DNA of 64,000 bases, from contig JBBHKE010002508.1 in NCBI GenBank assembly GCA_037447655.1, positions 1 through 64,000 on the forward strand, written 5' to 3'. The notes below the pieces were generated by a model that saw only the letters and a program-made list of their open reading frames with translations, had not been told where the DNA came from and ran no database searches. Origin of the DNA: Zygnema cylindricum (Eukaryota; Streptophyta; Zygnematophyceae; Zygnematales; Zygnemataceae). The position numbers and the translations under genes were made by a program. Position 1 is the first letter of the stretch. Each line of letters starts with the position of its first letter. Below, piece after piece: positions 44,220-57,060 of the stretch.

Positions 44220-45864
44220 GTGATACACAAATTATGATCCGTAGACAAGTTAGGTCGATGCAAAAATTGGCATATTTCAAATTTAACGTCAAACATATTC
44301 ATGGAAAAACAAATGTGGTGGCGGATCCTTGAAGTAGATGTTTTGAAATAAGTGTGATGGTTCAGGATGAATTGTTTTTAGATGCTATTAGAATTGGTTA
44401 TGATAAAAATCCTTATTTTGATGTGATTTGCAAAAAACTTTCCGAGGGAATTTTGACCCATTGAAAAATAGGCATGTCAAAAACTTTAAAATAGAGGATG
44501 GTTTAGTGTATTTGCAAACATGAGATAGGCTATGCATTCCTAATTTAGGAGACTTAATGGAAAAGATTTTACAAGAAGCTTATGAGCATTTATGACATCT
44601 AGGTTGAGATAAAACTCTTAGTCGGTTCCAAAGTTGATTCTTTTGGCCAGGATGGCAAATGAGGTGTCAATACACGTGGAAAGTTGTGTCCCTGGCCAAC
44701 AAAGTAAACCTAGTAACCAAAAACCTAAGGGTCTCTTAAAATCTTTGGATATCCCCGAAAGACCATGGGAGTCTGTCAGTATGTATTTCATTGTCAGATT
44801 GCCGGCTACATCTAGAACAAATGACATTATCATGGTCGTAGTCGATAGGTTCAGTAAAATGGCAATATTTATCCCTTGCAAAACTACTTATTTTGTTGTA
44901 GATATCCCAAAGTTATATTTTGACACCGTGGTTAGACATCATGGAGTTCCTCTATCTATAGTCAATGATATAGATTCAAAATTTACATTTGCATTTTTGA
45001 AAAAAATTGTAGCAAAATTTAGGCACTGAATTAAAAATTAGTACCTCATACAGAAAGGATGAACCGTACACAACAAGAAATGCTTAGGACTGTTTGCAGT
45101 GTAGTCCAAAACACATGGGAATCTAAATTGCTATTAATAGAATTTGCATACAATTCATGTAAACATGCCAGTACAGGATTCCCACTGTTTGAAGTTGCAT
45201 ACGGATACCAACAGAGAGAAGCATTAGAATTAATAATATAGGTCACCTAAGAGAATAGGGGTTCTACAACAAAATTTTGGGAATACACTAATCAGTTTGG
45301 AAAACAGTCCGAGACGCATAACTAGAGGCACAAAAAAGGCAAGAATTAAATGTTAACCGCAAACGAGGTGATTGGGTGGTAAGCATAGGTGACAAGGTTT
45401 GGCTTTCAACAACCCATTACAAGTGTGAGATCGAGGGATAATCGGATCCCATGGGGAAATTTGCTCATAATTACATCGGACCATTTACTGTAATCGAGAT
45501 GATATCGTCAGTTGTTACCAAATTGGACTTTTCGCCTTCAATAAAAAATCATCGAGTGATAAACATCAGTCAGTTGAAACCAGCAAATATTTGACCAATT
45601 GAAAGAGAATTGGAATTGGGTCCCTCAATAATTATAGAACCTAAGGTCCACAAATGGGTAATAGATTCGGTTGGTCAAAGGTTTTAGGTTGGCAACACTA
45701 TATTTTGGCAAGTGCATTTTCTAGGAAGGCCAGAAGATGAGTTGACTTTAGAAGATAATTTTTTGAGTTTTTACAAAGGTATTGAAGGGATAATAATATA
45801 GAAGTCCTGTCTTGAGAATGAAATGTGTTTTAACTAAGGTTAGTTAAATATAAAGAGGGGATGA
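44220..45864 (+). pseudogene. Gypsy integrase and possible chromodomain remnant
   Basis: Contains the end of RNase H, then integrase fragments: CVPGQQSKPSNQKPKGLL (zinc region) and WESVSMYFIVRLP, where the first catalytic Asp is Tyr. VDRFSKMAIFIPCKTT, SIVNDIDSKF (second Asp region) and EFAYNSCKHASTGFP follow. Near 45640-45790 a segment (TIFWQVHFLGRPEDELTLEDNF) resembles a degenerate chromodomain. A purine tract (AAAGAGGGGATGA) precedes the LTR. Many stops. Confidence 0.8.
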
Positions 45865-46842
45865 TGTAACAGTAATAGTGGATCAAACTTGTTCGTAGAT
45901 TGGTATTTAAAGTGTTACAAATATAGATTTATGAATTTGGTAGAGGTTTGCAAAATAATCGCACGATTTAGAGTTGTATTTTAAATGATATTGCGATTGG
46001 TGTATTTAGGCGACAACGCAAGGTCAAAATAACAAGTGGGTGTTCAATGTAACGGGTTAAGGGTCAAACTAGCCGCTGAATTTCGGGCGCACGTTTAAAA
46101 AGTACTAAGTGAATCAATATTTCGTTTGTTACACACGATGGTTCGTTTCGTACAATTTTTATTACGGAAAGTCACAATTACTTTATGGAATTTCGTAGGT
46201 AGTTTCGCGTGTGAAATTTGCGACGCACGTTCGTGCGAAGTCACGTTTCGGTTAGCGCGCACTTTTGCACGTAAATGTTACATAGTGAAATGAAGCGTTT
46301 GATTGGTTATAAAATCCTACGTAGTTAGTAAGAGATTTCGCACGTTTTTGCATTGGTCAGTCTGCATCCTAGCTGATCAATGATTGGCCTAGGTAAAAAT
46401 CTGTTCAACAGAGCGTTCACTCTGGCCTGGCTAGTCCAAGGCGATGATGGATAAATAGTGACGTCTAAGAGAAAATTAAACATATTTTCTTTTGGGAAAA
46501 GTTTGTGGAAATTCTTAGTGATATTAGTCTTGACCGATTTAAACCAAATTGGAGCTATCGCATTTTTGCACTGAAATCTCTTACTAACTAATTAGGGTTT
46601 TAGTAGTTGAGAGATAGAATTATTAAGAGTGGAGAGTAGTGAAAAACACTTTAAAAGAAGGGTTGAGCCACGAAGGCAAGAGACCAAGCTAATGTTATAT
46701 GGACAAAAACATCTTCTAATTTAAAGTTTATCCTTCTATGAGAGCTTTACAATGTGAATGTGTAATTTTCCATCGCGTCGAATATGTGGTTGAAATTGGT
46801 TGTAGTAATGGGATTTCCTGAGAGGTAGGAACTCCTGTTACA
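45865..46842 (+). mobile_element. Gypsy 3' LTR (978 bp)
   Basis: Starts TGTAACAG and ends CTGTTACA (8-bp inverted termini) directly after the polypurine tract. A diverged second copy of its 5' part lies at 47825-48307. The 5' LTR of element F is not present in the window. Confidence 0.82.
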
Positions 46843-46965
46843 GTACATGTACGTACGGGAAAAATTTAAGATTTGTAAAACCGTATTAAATTTCATTTTT
46901 TTAAGTGAGTATTTTATACCGATACAAATTATTTCATTATGTTTCAAACTCAAAGTACTTTACGT

Positions 46966-47788
46966 TAGTGTTGGGTATCGGGTAATTTCATATCGCAATA
47001 ATTTTGATATTCGATATATCGAATATCGATCAAGCAAACTTCTCGATATATCGTACTGAGACAAACAAAAATTATCGCGATATATATCGCGATATATAGT
47101 ATTTTTTTAATTTAATATTTTATTTAATATGTTATTTAAGCGATAAAGATAAATTGTTTGATACGCGACGTACGACGTGATTTTTGTTTCGTGACTTAAA
47201 GGTAGACGCCGCCATATGTAACCGAAAAAAAAGTAATAATTCCGTAATTCATATTATTAATTATTTAGTATTAGAGGTTTCACATACGAAAAGGTCACAC
47301 AAATTAAGCCAAAGTATAATATGAAAAAAAAAATTTGCACACTGTTCTTTTCATACTTTCATGCACGAAAACCTACCAATCTGTAGGCATTTTTGCAGGC
47401 ATCAACCAATCTATTGATTGGTAACCATTACGGCTTATCCATTTCCAGCGACTAATATTATAGAAAGCGTACACTTTTAGTTTTCTCCATGGATTCCCAT
47501 GGGATGGGAGGTAGCATGAGAGGTGAAAAGGAAAATGACACTAAAATGCTTTCGGATATTTACTACCAACTGCAGCAGCATTAGTTCTAGCAGCAGTAGC
47601 AAAAATAGTTATAATTTTTTGTTTTAAAAAGCCTCGATATATCGACGATACGATATATCGTCGATATATCGATGATATATCGACATATGTAGCTTTTTGA
47701 TATATTGAAGCGATATATCGATGATCGAGTACATGAAATTCGATATATATATCAAATATTAGCAAATGGTCCTCGATACCCGCTACTA
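46966..47788. mobile_element. hAT-like MITE (823 bp), uninterrupted copy
   Basis: Terminal repeats TAGTGTTGGGTATCG and, on the right, the complement of CGATACCCGCTACTA. The 8-base flanks are CTTTACGT and CTTTACAC (6 of 8 match), consistent with a hAT-type duplication. It is rich in ATATCGATATATCG palindromes near both ends, with no coding sequence. It is colinear in inverted orientation with 30049-32012 minus its solo LTR. Confidence 0.85.
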
Positions 47789-47824
47789 CTTTACACAAAA
47801 TAAAAGAAGGGTCAGAGGGATATA

Positions 47825-48307
47825 GTAACAATAATAGCGCATCCAATTTGGTCGTAAATGGGTATTTAAGGGTTATAAATATATAGTTATTAATTTGGTA
47901 GATGTCCGCAAAAGAATCGCGCAATTTGGAGTTCGCGCAAAAGATATAGCGATGGGTGTATTTAGGTGACAGCGCGGGGTCAAACTAACAAGTGGGTATC
48001 ATTGTAACAGGATAAAGGTCAAAAGTAGCCGCGAAATTTCAGGCGTACGTGTATAAAGTACTAATAGTCGTTTAGTACATATAATGGTTCGTTTCGTATG
48101 ATTTTTGCGTACAAAACGTCATAGGTTAAAATTTGTAAATTTCGTAAATAGTTTCGCGAGTAAAATTTGTGACGCTCGAACGTGCGAAATCCCGTTTCAA
48201 TTCACGCGCACTTTTGCACGTAAATGTTACGCAATAAAATGTAGGGTTTCATTGGTTAGAAAATGCTGCGTAGTTAGTAAGAGATTTCACACGTTTTTGC
48301 ATTGGTT
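47825..48307 (+). mobile_element. Gypsy LTR fragment (5' half)
   Basis: Diverged copy of 45868-46355, from GTAACAATAATAG to ACGTTTTTGCATTGG. Shared blocks include GTGTATTTAGG, AACAAGTGGGT and CGCGCACTTTTGCACGTAAA. Its 3' half is missing because a reverse copia LTR starts at 48332. Confidence 0.8.
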
Positions 48308-48331
48308 CCATCCCATGGTGCACGTAAATGT

Positions 48332-49481
48332 TGAACTTCTATGGGTTTCACCCCCCCCTACAGAATTCGCAGATCCATATAAACTTATCTAGATAATGCC
48401 GACTCCAAGTTGATACAAACCCAAATGAACGACACCTTCACAGTCAAAACCCCAATAAAACTACACCCCCGTGAAGAAGACTTTTTGTGTGCTCAGTTCC
48501 CCCATAAAATGCAAAGTTAGAATATGAGTATTTGGACACATTTCATCACTTTGAGTTTCACTTAGAAATGCACCCTGGCACCGTGGAAGGCAAAAACTCT
48601 GACTGACTACACCTTTGTGTAGCTTGGACTCCCCAAAGTCCGCAACAAAAAGAATCACTGAAAATGGTCAACTAATTGAGTTGTAATTAAATGGCAAACT
48701 TGCCTATTTATACAGATGCTCGCTGGAAGAGAGGCGACTACCTACCAAAATTATTTTAAGTCCTAAAACCCCTCTCTAAGCCCCCTAGTAATGAGGTACG
48801 GACCAATCATAAGACAGTACAGTACAGTAAAGTACAGGTACTGGAATACTTTTTGTACGGTCTATGTACGACATTGCCATAATGTGACAGTTGTCATATC
48901 CAGAATTGTCATCTCGCGTTCCGGAGATCTTGCAATCCTCCCAGATCCTGCCACGTGTCACCCGGAGTGGCGGTGCCCGAAAACGCTAAGTCGCCCACTC
49001 CGGAATCCCGGCTCGCACCATGACTGTTCGATGAAGACTGACATTTGATATTGGCCGTCTAAATAAAATGTTGTTTCCTTCATTCCATGCGCTCGGAAAT
49101 TCGTGCGGTCTAATCCATTTCCGTGTACAGTCCGTCTTGTAATCACTTAAATGAAACATAGTGTGTTGTTTGTGTTTATATAATTATCGTACCCTATATG
49201 CTCTAGCATTGATCCTAGACTATAGGATAAAGCTACCGGCTATTAAAATCTTGACGGACGGCAGGTACCACGATCAAATCCTGGGTCTGTCAAGTCCCTT
49301 TTGGTAAACCTACCAAAAGCTATAGCCTGTCTCTCTCTCTAAGCAGCATTGGTTGCCATGGCTATAGTTTCCTCTCCAATGTGGGGGTTTGGAGAGTGGA
49401 TTCATAGGCAAGCTGCCTTTGCGGACTTCCTCTTATTAATTTTTCCTTTATTCAAACCTAGAAAATACATACATTTGAACA
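48332..49481 (-). mobile_element. Copia LTR (LTR2 subfamily), 3' LTR of element H
   Basis: 1150 bp from TGAACTTCTATGGG to CATTTGAACA, next to the reverse polypurine tract CTCCCCTTATTTT at 49482. It is related to the array LTRs: same U5 end, R-U5 hairpins GGACTTTGGGGAGTCC and CTACAC/GTGTAG. An antisense tRNA-like module lies near 49205-49310, with the hairpin CTTGACGGAC / GTCTGTCAAG. Confidence 0.85.
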
Positions 49482-49919
49482 CTCCCCTTATTTTCTAGTC
49501 TACTTTCCTTTCAACTCCTTCCAAATACATTTTTCTTTTATTTTCCTTCTTTCTTTTCTTCACATAAATCTTTAAAGAAATAACCTCATATTCAAAATAG
49601 TTTGTTAGATGAGCTGAAATAAACATTGCATCTTGTTGATCACACATTTTATTTAGCATCCTGTTTTTCACAAATCCGAACAAAGATTTTATCCACCTCA
49701 TCTTTTTTCCATCCACACATAATCCATTTTTCTTCACGCAATTCAAATAGCCAGCCCTATCTCCAATTTGCAACACACTTCCAGATGCTAACGCTTTTAT
49801 AGGCACACCTTCATAGATGGCATCACTCCCATTAGTGATGTCAAAACCATTACCCCCCAAGTTTATCCTTAAATTAAGAGCTTCCACTAAGTTCGTCATA
49901 AAATCTAATTTTACCCATA
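49482..49919 (-). pseudogene. RNase H-like remnant domain, homologous to the array ORF C-terminus
   Basis: Open frame of about 134 codons whose sequence parallels the array ORF residues 517-650: INLGGNGFDITNGSDAIYEG, LNCVKKNG, IKSLFGFVKNRMLNKMCDQQ, MFISAHL, then a Lys/Arg-rich tail (KKRKKENKRK). It is fused downstream of a normal RNase H N-terminal part (TLKELLWVK, about 49930). As in the array, GSD and CDQQ persist but the MEAEYM Glu and HMDI Asp are gone. Nothing indicates enzymatic activity. The conserved open frame in two separate elements is notable. Confidence 0.72.
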
Positions 49920-52470
49920 AGAGTTATTTGAGGGTCGAGCTTGCTACCATGTATTCAGACTCCATGGTCGATTGTGCTATGGCTTTTTGAAGTTTGTTGC
50001 TCCTGTAAAAAGTCTCGTTCCCAATTTGCAAAACATATCCCGTGGTGGATTTTTGGCTTGGCATGTCGCCATAGCTTACATTACTCCATGTTTGCAGCTT
50101 TACTTCTCCTCCACCTAGTGTGAGTTTGAGATCTTTAGTTCCTGCCAAATATCTTAGGACTCTCCTTGCTGCATCATGGTCAGATTTTCTAGGATTTTCT
50201 AGACTTGTGCTCAGTACCCCAAGTGCTGCAACAATATCAAGACGGGTACAGTTCATGAAATATATTAAACTTCCCACGATTTGTGTGTAAGGAATTAGTG
50301 TCATAGGATCATCCTCCCCTTACTCTGAATACTCACTAACAATACCACTTGGTTTTCTCTCTTCTCTCTCAAACTTCTGCCGAAACTCCATTGGAGTTAC
50401 ACACCCTTTTGCCCCCCGCATTCCATACTCATCTAGCATGTATCCAATAGCCTTTTTTTGAGTCAATTTTATTAATCTCTTATTTCTATCCCTTTCTACT
50501 TGAATACCCAAAATATATTTCGTCTCACAAAGGTCTTTCATCTTGAACTGTGAATTTAAGGCAGCTTTGATTTTTTTTTAATTTCAGCCATTGATTTGCT
50601 AATTAGTAGTAGATCATCTACATACACTGCTATATACACTATCCCATCCTCACCCTTTAGAACAGAAACAGAATGATCATAGCTTATCATTTGAAATCCT
50701 AGGCTAGTTAATAACTTCAAATTCCATTGCCTAGGGGATTGTTTTAAAGCGTACATAGATTTTTATCTTCCAATTCCGGTGCTTGATCAAGTTCCTTGTG
50801 GGTTTCCACTTCGTATTGTGGTGTTTCCTCGGATGTTGTTTGTTCCTCCTTCTCTTTTGGTATATCTGCAATTTTTTCCTTCTCCTCGTGTTCTTTCTCT
50901 TTATTTCCGAGGTCAAAGTCAAAATACTGACCCAATTCAAATCTTATTTTGACTTCTTTGTTATATTTGAATGGATCAATAGACTTTACTTCATTCATCA
51001 CCACTATGTGTTTTACCAAAATGATAACTCTTTTTTTCAAGTCATACACTCGATATCCTTTTCTGCTCCCATCATATCCTACAAGATATCTTGGTCTCCC
51101 TCTTCCTTTTAACTTCTATTTAGTCTTATCGCAATCCAAACTGTAGACTTTACTTCTGAAACACTCTCAAACTAGACAAATATTGTTTTCTTCCCGTCCA
51201 CCTCTCATATAGAGTTTCCTCCTTATTTGCTAAGTTAAGACTTTATTTTTGATAAAGTTAGCATAGTTCATAGACTTTGCCCAAAACTGCAATCCTATCC
51301 TTTTATCATTTAGCATAATTCTGGACATATCTCGTAACGTTCTATTTACTTTTTTTGCTGCTCCATTGTGTTCCGGATTATAAGGAACAATTTTCTCATG
51401 ATGGATTCCCTCTTCTTTAAGTAATTCTTCAAATTCCCTTGAGGTGTATTCTTTCCCATTATCACTTCTAACCTCTTTTATTAAGGTTTCATGTAATTTT
51501 TCACTCCATAATTTGTATTCTTTGAAACATCTAAGTACCTCTGACTTATATCTTATAAAGTTTACCTTACAATATCTAGACGAATCATCAGTAATGGTTA
51601 GCATCCATATTTTACCCCATGTGAAGAAGACCTAGCTGGTCCCCAAACATCAATGTGAACTAAATCTAATAATTTCTCTTTTCTTAATGTGGATTCCTTT
51701 GCGAATGGGAGTCTATGAATATTTCCTTGGGCACATCGTTTACATCATCTGAGATCTCATCACCTTGAAACTGAATTCCATCCACAATTCCCTTTTTCTT
51801 CATTTTTTTTAATCTATGTAGATGCACATGCCCCAACTGCTTGTGTTAAAGCATCATATTACTTCCACTCGAGTAGAGAACTCTCTTTTCATTGCAAAGT
51901 TAAATTCTGAAAATTCCTTGACTACCATTTTCAGCTATTATAAACTCATTATCAAAGCTAGTTGTGAAGATTCCTTTCTCAGTTCCTATTTCAAACACTT
52001 TTTCATCTAGAACAACTCTGGAGACTAGCTTCTTGCTAATCTGTGGAATGTAAATAACCTTTGAGAGTGTTACAATTGAAGCCTTTCGATCGACTATAAT
52101 TTTTAAATCAACCGATCTAACAAGACTTGTGATTATTACTCTACCATCTGCGTACTCTATCTCAACTGTTGGAATTTTCCTCAATTTAGTAAACCACCTC
52201 TTATTCTTGAATATATGCATTGAGGCCCCTGAGTCTATGATCTACCCATCCTCAGGTGGATCCCTCTTACCTCTGAAAGCACACTTTTGTCTTCGTGGAA
52301 TGTCGGTAAACTTTTCAGTGGTTTTCAGATTAAGGTGAAGCTCTTCAAGCTCCTCTTCAGGTTCGGTTACTTCATCTTGTTCCTCATCATGAACCTGAGT
52401 CAGAAAAGCCTTTTTCTTTCCTCCATCTCTTGAGGAATCTTGTCCATATTTCAGTCAAAGATCTGCAAGT
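49920..52470 (-). pseudogene. Element H pol (protease, integrase, RT, RNase H)
   Basis: Minus-strand copia pol: protease IIDSGASMHIF (about 52230), GAG-pre-integrase, and integrase with RSDNGKEYTS (about 51470) and NGAAKKVNRTL. A linker follows, then a large deletion at about 50757 that removes the N-terminal half of RT: the linker (ELDQAPELEDKN) runs straight into ALKQSPRQW. YVDDLLLISK remains at about 50610. RNase H runs to about 49924 with LQTWSNVSYGD (Asp to Asn) and MESEYM. Stops throughout. Confidence 0.85.
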
Positions 52471-53034
52471 TTGACACAATCTACCATATAATGTGTCTGT
52501 TTTTTGCAGAAGTGACATAATTTACCTCAAGGAGCTCCTCTCCTCTATCAGTAAAATCTACCACCTCTTTGTCCTCTTCCTCCAAAGTTTCGATATGGAT
52601 CTTTTCCCTTTTCCTCATCACGCTTCCACCAATCATATCCTGCAGCCAATGCTTGCACACTCGGAATTCCTCTCCTAAGTTCTATGGTGCTCTCTTTTAC
52701 TAAAATCATCCCTACTTTATCATCCCAATTCCAATTGCTATCACCTAAATCCTGCAACTGATAAAAAATATTCTCATACCTTTCAGGTAGTTTCATTATC
52801 AATGTATTTACTATTTCTCTCTTAGACCATGAGTTAATTGCACTCTCTATTTCTCCAAATAATGCTCCTAAGTCATTCCAAGAATCATTCATACTTCCTC
52901 CCTTTTAACTATAAGTTAAAATCCTATTTTTTGCCAGGTGATGCTGCTGCAATGACCCACTCTTATATTTGTTTACATGAAGTAACCAAATCTGAGACAA
53001 AGATCTAACATGCGTAAGAGGAATGGTAATTTCT
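52471..53034 (-). pseudogene. Element H gag, 3' part
   Basis: Continues the gag begun at 58990-59440 after the insertion of element I. It has ITIPLTHVRSLSQIWLLHVN, KREIVNTLIMKLPERYENIF, MILVKESTIELRRG and, after a frameshift, the intact zinc knuckle CHFCKKQTHYMVDC (about 52475-52520). The zinc knuckle region is the part most similar to the array gag in spacing. Confidence 0.8.
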
Positions 53035-53889
53035 TGTTGTTCTACAACCATTGGTGTAGGTGGAAGAGCAGCAGTAGTAGTAGAAGTTGACATGATACAC
53101 TTTCAGAAACTATCAAGAATCCTACCAAACATATGTTTTCAAGTGCACACCAAATCTTATACTAGCATCAAAACTTTAGAATACTCTATCACAATATAGA
53201 GCAAGATAAACACTGACAACTCCCAAAGTTTTAGTACAATTGACTTAACAATGCTCAAGATAGAATACTTAGAAGTTTCCCAAAAACAGTTTGCACTTTA
53301 CTACTTGGAAGTCTAGATACATAAAATGCTCTAAGTCCTAAGTCTTATACTCTCATTGTTGTACCGCCGATAAAAGTGTACGTGAGAGGTACGTCCAAAA
53401 ACAGCCCACCTACTAAGATCTACGTGTTCCTAATCCTGCCAACCGAATCTACCATCGTACAGTCAATATTACCCAGAATCTATACTAAGTGAATGTACAA
53501 ATACGTGTCGGCTAAGTCACTTGTGATACTCTTATCAATCTCGTCCGTTAACTTGATTCATATCAATCGCACCTGAGTTGTCTTGTACCAAATCACATTT
53601 ATATCACCCACGACTGCGTTGTCGCGTATCGAATCATATCCAAGATAACCGCTGCTGCGTTGTCTGTACGGATCATATCCAAAATAATCGTAGTTGCGTT
53701 GTTCCGTCAGCGTTGCAGCTGCGCTGTTCTTTCTGCATAGCAGCTGTGCCGTTCCGTTTGCGTCGCTGTTGCGTTGTCTTGTACTATACTCAAATAATAA
53801 CGCATGCCCTTGTGAAACTTACCCTACAAATTACTACCTTTTTGCCGTCACACTAATTAACTAAGACTTAAAGCTTTCCAAAATCAACC
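53035..53889 (-). mobile_element. Element I 3' LTR
   Basis: About 855 bp, homologous to 58175-58989. On the minus strand it starts near GTTGATTTTGG after a purine tract and ends GTAGAACAACA. It includes the ATG and Ser/Thr-rich peptide MSTSTTTAALPPTP that begins gag in the 5' LTR; here that frame simply runs into flanking DNA. Confidence 0.82.
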
Positions 53890-55640
53890 CTCCCCTAAAT
53901 CTTTAGACTCACTGTATCAGCTTAGCTATGATGCCAAAGCAGCGTTGCTACGATGTCTAAATAGCCCAGCATGGCAGCATAACAGCGTTGAAAATTAGCT
54001 AGTCAGCTAGTCCTACTGTATCCTAATGTTAGTCTAGCGTAGTATGGCATTATGGTAGTGCACCATCTCAACTAGTCACCTAGTCCCACTGCATCCCTAC
54101 AATACTTCAGCTTAGGAACAAGAACAGCTTTAGTGAGCATATCAGCAAATCATTTTTGCATCTGGCAAATAGCATAATTTATTTGCCCGAGAAAACACTT
54201 TTTCTCTTACAAAGTGTAATCTTAATACCATGTGCTTACTCTTGAAGTGGTGACTCGAGTTAGAGGTAATGGCAATTGCACCCTGTTTATCACACCAAAC
54301 ACCTTTGGACCAACCTGCATGTACCCCAATTCTTACAAGATGGATTTCACATATAAGAGTTCTTTGAGGGCCCAACTCGCTGCCATGTATTCTGACTCCA
54401 TTGTCAACTGTGCTGTGACTTTTTGAAGTTTGGTGCTCCAGCAGCAAGTCCCATTTCCAATTTGTAGAATGAATCCCGTGGTGGATTTCGTGCTTGGCAT
54501 GTCGCCATAGCTTGCATCTCTCCACGTTTGTAGCTTTACTTCTCCTCCGCCTAGTGTGAGTTTGAGGTCTTTGGTTCCTGCCAAATATCTTAAGACTCTC
54601 CTATCTGCATCACGGTCAGATATTCTAGGATTTTCTAGACTTTTGCTCAATATCCCGACTACTGCAGCAATGTCAAGACTGGTAAAGTTCATCAAATATA
54701 GTAAAATACCCACTATTTGTGTGTAAGTTATTAGTGCCATAGGATCATCCTCCCTTGAATCTAAATACTCACTAACAATATCACCTGGTTTTGTCTCTTG
54801 TCCCTCTAACTTCTGCTGAAACTCCATTAGAGTTACACATCCTTTTGCCCCCAGCATTCCATACTCATCTAACATGTTTCCAATAGCATCTTTTAGAGTC
54901 AACTTTATTAATCTCTTATTTCTATCCCATTCTACCTAAATACCCAAAATATATTTTGCCTCACCGAGGTTTTTCATCTCGAACCTTGAATTTAAAGCAG
55001 CTTTAATTTTGTTAATTTCAGCCATTGATTTGCTAATTAATAGTATATCATCTACATACACTGCTATATATACTATCCCATCCTCTACTTTTAGAACGTA
55101 AACAGAATGATCAGAGCTTATCTTTTGAAATCTTAGACTAGTTAAAAATTCGTCAAGCTTTAGATTCCATTGCCCGAGGGCCTGTTTTAGACCGTATAGA
55201 GATTTTAACAATTTGCATACTAAGTGTTCTTTTCCAGGCTTTGCATTCATTTCAAGCTGCTGCATATAAATTGTCTTTTCTAGCTCTCCATACAAGAATG
55301 TTGTTTTAACATCCATCTGATGTATTTCCATATCTTGTATAGCAGCTAGGGACACCAAGATCCTAACTGTTAGAAATCTTAAAACCGGAGAAAATGTTTC
55401 TTCAAAATCAATTTTTTTTTATATTATACCCCTTTGCCACAAACCTAGCCTTATATTGTTCAATGGTGTTATCGGGATTTATCTTCACCTTGAATACCCA
55501 TTTGATGCCGATCGCTTTTCGGTCCGGAGGAAGATCTACCAGCTCCCATGTCTGAGCCTCCATAATCAACTTCATTTTATCGTTTGCTGCCTCGATCTAG
55601 TGATTTCGCTCTAGTGAGGAGAATGCCTCTTGGATGGTCA
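53890..55640 (-). pseudogene. Element I RT and RNase H
   Basis: RT from GIKWVFKVKINP (about 55500) through IQDMEIHQMDVKTTF and an intact YVDD (about 55045) to NLGEAKYILGI. RNase H (54142-54902) has TWRDASYGDM and MESEYMAA intact, CDKQGA, and HMVL where the last Asp is expected. Stops and frameshifts are present. Between RNase H and the LTR (53890-54141) there is extra non-coding sequence with two diverged copies of a CTAGTCNNCTAGTCC-type segment (near 54000 and 54075). Confidence 0.83.
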
Positions 55641-57060
55641 GAGGCTCCCTTGAGGGTACCGAGTAGGCAAAGTGAGAGCTTGGTTGCAGGCGGATGCCGG
55701 ATCTCTTTCCCCCTCGGAAATTTTGAGGCTGGGATCGTTAAATCTTTCGCATTCCGTTTTTTTCGTTGGTGTGGATCCGCAAGAATTGATTGCTGTTGTT
55801 CTGACTAGAAGTAAACTTGGCGAGAGTCCTGATGAATTTCAGAAGACTGTTCACAAATTGGAGTGTTCTGGACCTGTTTGACAATAGGCTGATTGCAATC
55901 CAAAATGATATATTCTTCCACTTTCTGATGCTTTTGTACATCTGTCAATGTGAATAAATCTACCGAATAAAGCTCATCTTTCACAATAATATTTCGAGCC
56001 ATAATTATCTTTTGTTTCTCAAACACAAATACCCTATAACCTTTGGAGTGGTCTTCATATCCTAGCATAATACCCGGTAACCCCTTGGGTTCCATTTCCA
56101 TCTATTTTGTGATGTATCTAAAATGAAGTATTTACTACCTAAAAATTTAAAATGACTAATATCACGTTTCCTACCAGTCCAGACTTCATAAGGCGTAGTC
56201 TCTACTGATCTAGACCCTATTCTATTCTTAATATAAACTGCACAATTTAGATCCTCAGCCTAGAATTTCGGATCCACATTTTTATCTGCAAGCATTAACC
56301 TAGAGCTCTTCGTGAGGGTTCTATTTAATATTTATGAAACACCATTTTTTTCCGCTGAATATGGAACTGTCAACATATGACTTATACCTTCCTCGAGTAA
56401 AAATGTCTTAAATTCCTTCGATGTATATTCTCCACCATTGTCCGATGTGAGTGCCAGAATTGGCAAATTATGTAGTTTTTCCACCCAAGATTTATAGTGT
56501 TTGAAGTGACTAAACACTTCGCTTTTTTCTTTTATGAAATAAACCTTTGTAAACCTTGAAAAATCATCTGTGAAGGTGACCATATATTTCATCCCCCCGG
56601 GAGATGGGACCTTTGCCGGACACAAAACATTGGAATAAATTTGTTGTAAAAGTCTAGTTGACCCATGTTCCGACTCTGTAGGGAATGGTAGTCTGTGTAT
56701 TTTGCCTAAAGCACAACCATCACATGTTTTAACCAGCTGATCTGTTACAAAGACACCATCTATTTTGCCAGGAAGGACCATTTTTCTCAAACTATCATAA
56801 TTTACATGGCCTAATCTTTTATGCCACAACTCATCTGAGTGCATAACACAGGAATACAAAACATCATTTTCCTTTGTATTATGTATATCCATACAATACA
56901 TTTTGCTATTATCTCTAGTACCTGTAATTTCAACCTTGCCATTCTTGCGAACAACCTGCCGACTATTTTTCAGATTGATTTCAAAGCCTTTACTCCCTAC
57001 CAATGATGTAGAAAACAAATTTTTCTTAAATTCAGGGACAAAGAGGACATTCTAAAGAGT
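55641..57060 (-). pseudogene. Element I integrase and linker
   Basis: A 228-codon open frame (56332-57018) carries the HHCC zinc domain (WHKRLGHVNYDSLRKM, CDGCALGK) and the core. The first Asp is replaced by Asn (IYSNVLCP for IHSDVCGP), the second is intact (TSDNGGEYTS), and a stop occurs just at the Glu region (AEKNGVS). The C-terminal part and linker follow at 55805-56101. Confidence 0.82.

Larger units (their letters stand above)
35416..46842 (+). mobile_element. Decayed Ty3/gypsy (chromovirus-like) element F, interrupted twice
   Basis: Order protease, RT, RNase H, integrase, possible degenerate chromodomain, LTR, as in gypsy and unlike copia. The 5' LTR and most of gag are gone; 35416-35839 shows no recognisable coding sequence. 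It is interrupted by copia element E (36263-42704, duplication GAATC) and by a 126-bp LTR tail at 43087-43212. Catalytic residues are lost in protease, RT, RNase H and integrase, and many stops are present. Confidence 0.82.

Noticed and set aside
52905-53093. MSTSTTTAALPPTP ORF as the start of element H gag
   Set aside because: The first 19 codons are the U5 end of element I's 3' LTR and the rest is H gag behind the insertion. The fusion is accidental.
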